Source: Lysobacter sp. Root494
Lineage (GTDB): Bacteria > Pseudomonadota > Gammaproteobacteria > Xanthomonadales > Xanthomonadaceae
Assembly: GCF_001427225.1 (NCBI RefSeq)
Contig: NZ_LMFH01000006.1
Coordinates: 124,001 to 188,000 of the forward strand
Direction of reading: 5' to 3'
DNA: 64,000 nucleotides
The position numbers were made by a program, and so were the translations under genes. The first letter of the stretch is position 1, and every line of letters begins with the position of its first letter. This document shows positions 56,782 through 64,000 of this stretch, piece after piece. Below the pieces are notes generated by a model, which searched no databases, was not told where the DNA came from, and saw only the letters and a list, made by a program, of their open reading frames with translations.

Positions 56782-59040
56782 ATGAAGACAACATCGACGC
56801 CAACTTCGAAACAGGTCGGCTTCTCACTGATCGAAGTATTGATCGCGGTCGTAGTGCTGGCCACCGGATTGCTGGCGCTTTCTGCACTCCAGGGTGCTTT
56901 GGTGCGGAACAGTGCTGATGCGAAAGCGCGATCGCAGGTTGCGATCTATGCGCAATCGCTGGTCGAAGCTGCGAGGCAACAAGGCTATGGTGCGATTCCT
57001 ACTGGTAATCAGCAGGCTCTGTTATCCACGTCCACAGGCAATGCGCTCACTGCTGCAGCGCAGGCAATGGGCGTTTCGACTCTCAGCGAATCTACGACCA
57101 TTGCGGAAATCACGAACGGGTCTTCCAAATACAAGACAATCGATCTTGGATTGCAATGGACAGACGTCACCGGGGCGCCTCGCAACATACATGTCCGCAG
57201 TGTCGTAAGCCCACTGCTGTTGAGCCAGAATCTTCTCAATGAGCTCGACCCTCCGACAGGAGGATCCTACCGGCCTATCGTGCGTCGCCCGTCGCCCGTA
57301 ACCGAGGGCATGATTCCAATTGCAATGGGTGGCGGTGAGGACACTGCGGCAACAAACCCGAAGCCAGAATTGGTGGGCCGCAATAACGATACCTTGGTGT
57401 CGGATACACGTTTCGATCTTCTTACCTTCAATGCCAGCGAGGGCCTTGCAAGCGGATTTGCGCGCTTCGACAAGCGTATCGAGACCGCGATGGTGGGCTG
57501 CACCTGCCAAGCCGGCCTGGACGGTTTTCCCACGGGGGGGAATGCGCCGGAGGTCAACGTTTTGCTGAGGGATAGGGCATATCGGCCGAGCTACTGGGAC
57601 GGCACTCGTTACACCCAGCCAGTTGCAGCGGGTGTTCCAACCCGGAGCCCAGATACGAGCGTCGCGCAGAGCGAGCTTTGCGATGTCTGCTGTCGGGACC
57701 ACGATGATGCGGGGGCGACGGGGCCAAAGTTCAACCCTTGGTCGACGACGCACGCACATTATCTGAACATCGCGGGAAGTCCGGCTACGACAGGTACTTT
57801 CCTTGAGGCCTGTCGCGTGATCAGGGTCGATGGAATTTGGCGCGTCACGCCTGACCCCAAGGTGCAGGACATCGCTCTGCTCCCGACGCAGGTGTACCCG
57901 TCAACAACTGGGTCCACAACTGCGCCTTCCGACAATAACGCGGCCACCTCAGCGTTGGTATCCGAGGCCGGAAAGACGAACTACGTAACCTTCGCTTACG
58001 ACTTCATCAAACAGTTCTTTTACGACAAGACCGCGTTGGACGGGGCTGCGTTGGCGAACATGCAGAGTGCGGCAGGCCTTAATAATCCCGAATATGTTCC
58101 GATCAAGGCGGGTGATACGCGGTGGTTGCATGCGCGTGCCGTGCTGACGGATTACCTGGAAGCAAGTGCAGTTAGCAAGATCGATAAGGTGATTGACGAT
58201 TGCGAGGGGGTGGACACTGTCGCGCAGGCGCAGTGCGTTCTGCCATACGTGCCGGTAGCGACGGTCAATGCCACAGAGCTGGCAACTTGGCGAGGTCAGG
58301 AAACCAGTGACACCGGCATCGTGCACACGGGAACGCTCGCGCTTCCGACGACGCTCAAGAATTACGCGCAGGCGGCACTGAATCGCTTCGTGTCGGGATT
58401 GGCCTTGGTAGCTCCGATCAGCCCAGAGGACGACGATAATCCGATCAAGGACGAACAGACGTTCGCGTTGGCTTCTGGCACCCGGACCGGGACGTGGCTG
58501 ACCGTAGCGAATCCCGCCGGCATATTGTTCGGAAATGCGACAGATCCCAAACGAGGATTCGCGAATGTTTCTGGGGGCACCAGGTTCCTGATTGAGCTAC
58601 GTGGCTTGCCATACGCGACGGACAATAATGCAGTCAATGACCCGCTGGTCAACGTTGGTTCCACCTCTCCTCAGCCCTGCAATCCGGAAAACGCTTCGCG
58701 CGGAGGTAATCCGTTCGAGTGCACGACGGAGAGCATGAGCGGCGTGACTGTTGCCGTGGGCAGCTTTAACTACCTGAAAGCCGAGAATGGCAACATCAAC
58801 AATCCTTGCACCGGAGGCACTGGCAAGATCGGGCAAGGGCAGGCGGTGTGCAAGGCGTACGCTCTGACTGGAGGTACGTTGGTTTCCGGTACTGCAGGTA
58901 AGCCGTCGGAAGTCAGCCGCGTGATACTTAGTTCCGTGACAGCTGGCGCCACGCATACACTGGTATTCAGTGCAGTATCCGATGTGAACGCAGCACCGGT
59001 ATGCAACGGAGCAGCATTTGCAGGGTGGACGTGCGAGTAA
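56782..59040 (+). CDS. pilV: PilV-like prepilin with very large C-terminal domain
   Basis: A 752-residue protein with a prepilin site QVG|FSLIE and spine VLIAVVVLATGLLALSALQGALVRNSADAKARSQV, the PilV pattern. PilV proteins normally have about 150-190 residues; this one carries some 600 further residues with a cysteine-rich stretch (CTCQAG, CDVCCRDHDDAG) and no recognised domain. The start at 56782 has GGAG eight bases upstream; the ATG at 56776 is too close to that site. No pilY1 gene follows; the operon ends here, 45 bases before tRNA-Asn. Confidence 0.82.
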   Translation: MKTTSTPTSKQVGFSLIEVLIAVVVLATGLLALSALQGALVRNSADAKARSQVAIYAQSLVEAARQQGYGAIPTGNQQALLSTSTGNALTAAAQAMGVSTLSESTTIAEITNGSSKYKTIDLGLQWTDVTGAPRNIHVRSVVSPLLLSQNLLNELDPPTGGSYRPIVRRPSPVTEGMIPIAMGGGEDTAATNPKPELVGRNNDTLVSDTRFDLLTFNASEGLASGFARFDKRIETAMVGCTCQAGLDGFPTGGNAPEVNVLLRDRAYRPSYWDGTRYTQPVAAGVPTRSPDTSVAQSELCDVCCRDHDDAGATGPKFNPWSTTHAHYLNIAGSPATTGTFLEACRVIRVDGIWRVTPDPKVQDIALLPTQVYPSTTGSTTAPSDNNAATSALVSEAGKTNYVTFAYDFIKQFFYDKTALDGAALANMQSAAGLNNPEYVPIKAGDTRWLHARAVLTDYLEASAVSKIDKVIDDCEGVDTVAQAQCVLPYVPVATVNATELATWRGQETSDTGIVHTGTLALPTTLKNYAQAALNRFVSGLALVAPISPEDDDNPIKDEQTFALASGTRTGTWLTVANPAGILFGNATDPKRGFANVSGGTRFLIELRGLPYATDNNAVNDPLVNVGSTSPQPCNPENASRGGNPFECTTESMSGVTVAVGSFNYLKAENGNINNPCTGGTGKIGQGQAVCKAYALTGGTLVSGTAGKPSEVSRVILSSVTAGATHTLVFSAVSDVNAAPVCNGAAFAGWTCE

Positions 59041-59046
59041 GGGTTG

Positions 59047-59076
59047 TTGACGTTAAGGCGAGCGGGGTTGCACAAT
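59047..59076 (+). promoter_or_regulatory. Candidate promoter of tRNA-Asn
   Basis: TTGACG at 59047-59052 and CACAAT at 59071-59076, 18-base spacer, nine bases before the tRNA. Confidence 0.5.
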
Positions 59077-59085
59077 ACGCGCCCC

Positions 59086-59162
59086 GCCCGAATAGCTCAG
59101 CCGGTTAGAGCACTTGACTGTTAATCAGGGGGTCGTTGGTTCGAGTCCAACTTCGGGCGCCA
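59086..59162 (+). tRNA. tRNA-Asn (anticodon GTT)
   Basis: Complete cloverleaf: acceptor GCCCGAA pairs with TTCGGGC, D-arm AGCTCAGCCGGTTAGAG, anticodon loop CTGTTAA with GTT at 59120-59122, T-arm GTTGG-TTCGAGT-CCAAC, discriminator G and encoded CCA. Confidence 0.97.
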
Positions 59163-59172
59163 GATCAAGCAG

Positions 59173-59198
59173 AAAACCCGCCGAAAGGCGGGTTTTTT
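59173..59198 (+). terminator. Terminator after tRNA-Asn
   Basis: Stem AACCCGCC / GGCGGGTT with tetraloop GAAA and a T run (TTTTTT), ten bases after the tRNA. Confidence 0.93.
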
Positions 59199-59251
59199 GT
59201 TGCTACATCTTCGTGTCGGCTCAAGGCATTGGCATTTCGGGCGTTGCTGGT

Positions 59252-59794
59252 CTATTGGCCGTATACGCAGTTCCAGGCGGCGGCTGCCGTGGGTTGTCCC
59301 GGCCGAAGATTGCCAGCGTTGGACAGGACCAGAGTTGTCGCGGATCTAGGGCCGCGCGAGTCGCATAGCGTGAAGGTGACATTTGAGCCCGCGTTGCCGC
59401 CATTTGGTTGAAAGACCAGTCGCGTTCGACCGGTTGTTGTGCGCAAGTGCACGTCATCTGGCAACGCATCCCCGCCACTCAGCCTGGTTTCATTGGGGTC
59501 AGGCGCACGGCTTCCGTTGATGTCTGCGAAGGCGATCCAGCCGGAATCCCAGTTCGTTGATCCACTGCAGAGGCCCGATGACGAGGCCGGACAAATCACC
59601 ACTTCAGTTCCCGCGATGGATGAGTGGCGAACGGCATCTAGCAGGCTGGTCGCAAGCCTTGCGCGGACTGCCCCGGCGTTCGCCGCCGCCCTGGCATGCG
59701 ACCACGCCGGAACAGCAACTGCCAGCAAAATCGCGGCTATTGCCATGACGACCAAAGCTTCGATCAGGGTGAATCCTTTCACAGGGCGGAACAT
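59252..59794 (-). CDS. fimT: Second FimT/GspH-type pseudopilin
   Basis: A 180-residue pilin-like protein: cleavage site PVKG|FTLIE, spine [35 protein letters not shown], then the GspH domain ending with [23 protein letters not shown], a strand pattern typical of FimT. The ATG at 59794 gives a short leader; the longer open frame lies in the uvrB upstream region. It is a paralogue of the fimT at 53.9 kb, on the other strand and across the tRNA, so it has its own promoter. Confidence 0.9.
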   Translation of the reverse strand: MFRPVKGFTLIEALVVMAIAAILLAVAVPAWSHARAAANAGAVRARLATSLLDAVRHSSIAGTEVVICPASSSGLCSGSTNWDSGWIAFADINGSRAPDPNETRLSGGDALPDDVHLRTTTGRTRLVFQPNGGNAGSNVTFTLCDSRGPRSATTLVLSNAGNLRPGQPTAAAAWNCVYGQ

Positions 59795-59947
59795 CGCGGT
59801 CTCCAGGTCTGGGATGCCGCCAGCCTGACTGAGCTGTTCAGGTGCAGCAGCCGGCCTTCTCCCGAACGCTGGGTAGGAAAACCCCGCAGCCGCCCTCATT
59901 ACCGGGACTGGCTAAACTCACTGATTGCCTATCTCCCCCGCAGGCCG

Positions 59948-61978
<2,031 letters not shown>

Positions 61979-62062
61979 GCCGTCGGCCGGAGAACCTGAG
62001 GCAACGCACTTCGGCCCGACACTTCATAACTCATCCCGGCGAGTGGGGGACTGAGGAAAGCC

Positions 62063-62092
62063 TTGTCGCGAGGGCAGCGGCCGGGCTACACT
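62063..62092 (+). promoter_or_regulatory. Candidate promoter of tRNA-Val
   Basis: TTGTCG at 62063-62068 and TACACT at 62087-62092 with an 18-base spacer, 36 bases before the tRNA; identical hexamers and spacing to the petA candidate promoter. Confidence 0.55.
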
Positions 62093-62127
62093 GCGCGCCC
62101 CTTGCAGCGGGGTTGCAGGCTGCAAAC

Positions 62128-62202
62128 GGGCGGTTAGCTCAGCGGTAGAGCACTACCTTGACATGGTAGGGGTCACAGGTTCGAACCCTGTACCGCCCAC
62201 CA
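62128..62202 (+). tRNA. tRNA-Val (anticodon GAC)
   Basis: Acceptor GGGCGGT pairs with ACCGCCC, D-arm AGCTCAGCGGTAGAG, anticodon stem CTACC/GGTAG with loop TTGACAT and GAC at 62160-62162, T-arm CAGG-TTCGAAC-CCTG, discriminator A and encoded CCA. Confidence 0.97.
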
Positions 62203-62265
62203 ATTAATACAACGGCTTGGCCGTTCTTTAATTGTCCGGACCAACCGGTACGGGAAAAAGCACAA

Positions 62266-62291
62266 TGAAACCGCCTCAAGGCGGTTTTTTT
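62266..62291 (+). terminator. Terminator after tRNA-Val
   Basis: Eight-base stem AAACCGCC / GGCGGTTT with loop TCAA, then a T run, 66 bases after the tRNA end. Confidence 0.92.
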
Positions 62292-62575
62292 GTGGCCAGG
62301 GCCAGGTCTCCGTGAGGCGCGTCAGCCTGACTCAAAACAGGTTACGGAACCCGCCGCGCACAAAGCCCGGTCGGTCGCCCTGCGTCCGGAAGCGCCCGGC
62401 CAGCCAGGAACATGGCTCCGCCTGTTCAGCGCTCACGTATCCAAACGGCCACTAAATCCGGACCTTCATTCATCAAGCCAAACTGTGATTTGAGTGTCAT
62501 AGCGGCCTACTGCCGTTTGATCCTCGTCCCGGTGGGCACCAGCATCGTCGGCCTACGCAAAACCGAGGATTTCCG
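62292..62575 (+). other. Intergenic region before the secreted repeat protein
   Basis: 284 bases with no gene I can support; short frames lack features. It should hold the promoter of the gene at 62576, but no convincing -35/-10 pair was found. Confidence 0.55.
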
Positions 62576-64000
62576 ATGCGCCGCTCCTTCAAGCACTTTG
62601 TGCTCACTCTTGGTCTGTCCTGCATGTTCGCCGGGGCGGTACAGGCACAGGAGTGTCCACAACAGGTTCCGGTGCAGGGTGCCCCCGTGCCAGGCCCGTT
62701 GCCGGTCTTTCCCGCCGACAACTGGTGGAACGTCGACATCAGCTCGGCTCCGGTCGATACGGGATCGGCCAGTTACATCTCCTATATCGGAAGTACGCGC
62801 CGCCCGCATCCCGACTTCGGGGGCGAGGAGTCACCGGGAAGCACCGCGATCTATGGATTTCCGTACGTCATCGTGAACGGTTCGCAGCCCAAGCAGGCCG
62901 TGACCTTCGAGTACTGGGACGAAAGCGACGGGGTCGATTCGACCGGCAAGAGTGTTCCGTTCTATCCCATCCCGACCCAGGCGATCACGCAACCGCACTG
63001 GATCGAAGGTGGCGCGGCCGGCAACGTCGACCAGCGTGGCGAGTCCGACCGCCATCTGCTCATCATCGATTGCACCAACCGCTACCTGTACGAGCTCTAC
63101 AACGTCTACTACTCGTCGTCGCAGTCGAAATGGCTTGCCGGCTCCGGCGCGTTCTTCGACATGAAGCGCAACAACCGGCGGCCGGAAGGCTGGACGTCCG
63201 CCGATGCCTCCGGCCTGGCGATCTTCCCGGGGCTGATCCGCTATGACGAAGCCGCCAATTCGGCAGTGCCCGAAATCAACCACGCTTTGCGCGTCACCGT
63301 CCGTGCAACGAACGGCTATGTCTTCCCCGCGTCGCACCGGGCCGGCAGCACGGCCGGTGCGCTGCCATTGGGAGCTCGCCTGCGCCTCAAGCGCAGTGTC
63401 AACGGCGTCGACCCGGCGCTGCGGACCAGCGACCCGATCTCACGGAAGATCTTCCGCGCCATGCAGAAGTACGGATTGATCGTGGCCGACAACGGATCGG
63501 ACATGTACATCTCAGGCACGTTCGATGTGCGCTGGAACAACAGCGTGCTGAACCCGGCGTTCTCCACGCTTTCGGCAAGCGACTTCGAAGTGGTCCAGCT
63601 CGGTTGGAAACCGCCGGCCGCAACCGCCCCGACGCTTAGCTCGGTGAGCGCCAGTCCGAACCCGGTGACCGGTGGCCGGTCGGCTACGGGCACAGTGACC
63701 TTGTCGGCAGTGGCGCCGACAGGCGGCGCGATCGTTGCGCTCGCCAGCGCCAGTAGCGCGTTCTCGGTGCCCGCCAGCGTAACGGTGGCGCAGGGCGCCC
63801 GCAGCGCCAGCTTCCCGATCACCACTGCGGCCACCAGCACGGCGACCACCGGCACGCTGTCGGCGACCTATGCGGGCGTCCGGCAGACGACAGCATTTAC
63901 CGTCAACCCGTCCAGCCAGTCGTTGCCTTCGCTCTCGATCGGCAATGTCGCGATCGGCGAAGGCAATTCCGGCACCAGGACCGCCACGTTTACGGTACGT
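62576..64000 (+). CDS. Secreted multidomain protein, 5' part (Calx-beta at window end)
   Basis: The first 475 residues of a secreted protein that runs off the window. Signal peptide RSFKHFVLTLGLSCMFAGAVQA (ATG at 62576, GAGGA six bases upstream). Residues about 45-345 form a domain beginning FPADNWWNVDISSAPVD, with RPHPDFG, PFYPIPTQAITQPHWIEGG, DRHLLIIDCTNRYLYELYN, DASGLAIFPGLIRYDEA and ISRKIFRAMQKYGLIVADNGSDMYISG, a pattern I know only from uncharacterised secreted proteins. Then comes an Ig-like repeat (SSVSASPNPVTGGRSATGTVTLS) and the start of a Calx-beta domain (LSIGNVAIGEGNSGTRTATFTV). Likely large, repetitive and surface-exposed or extracellular. Confidence 0.8.
   Translation, partial: MRRSFKHFVLTLGLSCMFAGAVQAQECPQQVPVQGAPVPGPLPVFPADNWWNVDISSAPVDTGSASYISYIGSTRRPHPDFGGEESPGSTAIYGFPYVIVNGSQPKQAVTFEYWDESDGVDSTGKSVPFYPIPTQAITQPHWIEGGAAGNVDQRGESDRHLLIIDCTNRYLYELYNVYYSSSQSKWLAGSGAFFDMKRNNRRPEGWTSADASGLAIFPGLIRYDEAANSAVPEINHALRVTVRATNGYVFPASHRAGSTAGALPLGARLRLKRSVNGVDPALRTSDPISRKIFRAMQKYGLIVADNGSDMYISGTFDVRWNNSVLNPAFSTLSASDFEVVQLGWKPPAATAPTLSSVSASPNPVTGGRSATGTVTLSAVAPTGGAIVALASASSAFSVPASVTVAQGARSASFPITTAATSTATTGTLSATYAGVRQTTAFTVNPSSQSLPSLSIGNVAIGEGNSGTRTATFTVR

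Noticed and set aside
56743-59040. pilV frame as a fusion of pilV with pilY1
   Set aside because: No PilY1 features (von Willebrand-like domain or C-terminal beta-propeller motifs) are visible in the long C-terminal part.
62412-62876. 154-codon plus-strand frame overlapping the start of the secreted protein
   Set aside because: The frame starting at 62576 has a signal peptide, a ribosome site and stays open to the window edge; the other is a shadow.

Overview
The window is a high-GC chromosomal segment of a gammaproteobacterium, most likely in the Lysobacter/Xanthomonas group (Lysobacteraceae). The clues are a lipase with the XVIPCD secretion domain of the Xanthomonas-type antibacterial type IV secretion system, a petABC-sspA-sspB block, an Oar-like TonB-dependent receptor, a phoH/ybeY/corC locus and many S9 peptidases. 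I saw no rRNA, CRISPR array, transposase or phage gene. Two tRNA genes are present (Asn-GTT and Val-GAC).

Layout. 0-2 kb: end of the dTDP-L-rhamnose operon (rfbA partial, rfbC, rfbD). 2-12.5 kb: a peptide-use region with two tandem S9 peptidases, a POT permease divergent from an OPT transporter, and a third S9 peptidase. 12.6-14.5 kb: a two-gene minus-strand unit with an ankyrin-repeat exported protein followed by the XVIPCD lipase; this looks like an orphan T4SS immunity/effector pair and is the most interesting system here. 14.7-16 kb: a secreted SdrD-like protein and a tiny DRR-repeat protein. 16-19.4 kb: ybdD-like gene, cstA, corA. 19.5-31.9 kb: the phoH-ybeY-corC-miaB neighbourhood, unusual in three ways: a DUF4105 (Lnb-type) membrane protein sits where lnt lies in E. 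coli, a histone-H1-like gene is inserted in opposite orientation, and a TetR/HlyD/ABC/permease cassette plus an amidohydrolase separates phoH from miaB.

32-41 kb is mostly housekeeping: lytic transglycosylase, cytochrome bc1 complex, stringent-starvation proteins, a double-FHA membrane protein, nadC with a Trm112-like gene, purEK. 41.5-44.4 kb holds a large STAND ATPase regulator converging on a DUF4242 gene. 44.6-53.3 kb: secreted and membrane proteins of unknown role, sodB divergent from grxD across a perfect palindrome, an SDR lacking its catalytic lysine, a MarC-family protein, an Oar-like TonB receptor behind a strongly structured leader, and ppnN. 53.3-59.8 kb is a type IV minor-pilin module (pilE, fimT, pilW, pilX, pilV, and a second fimT) with very large PilX and PilV proteins and no pilY1. 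The end carries uvrB, tRNA-Val and the 5' part of a secreted repeat-domain protein.

Functionally the window combines peptide scavenging (three periplasmic or secreted peptidases, two peptide transporters, CstA), envelope and contact-dependent functions (pilins, effector/immunity pair, TonB receptor, lipoprotein-related DUF4105) and core metabolism. All coordinates, motifs and stems were read by eye; family names rest on motif recognition, not on database searches.
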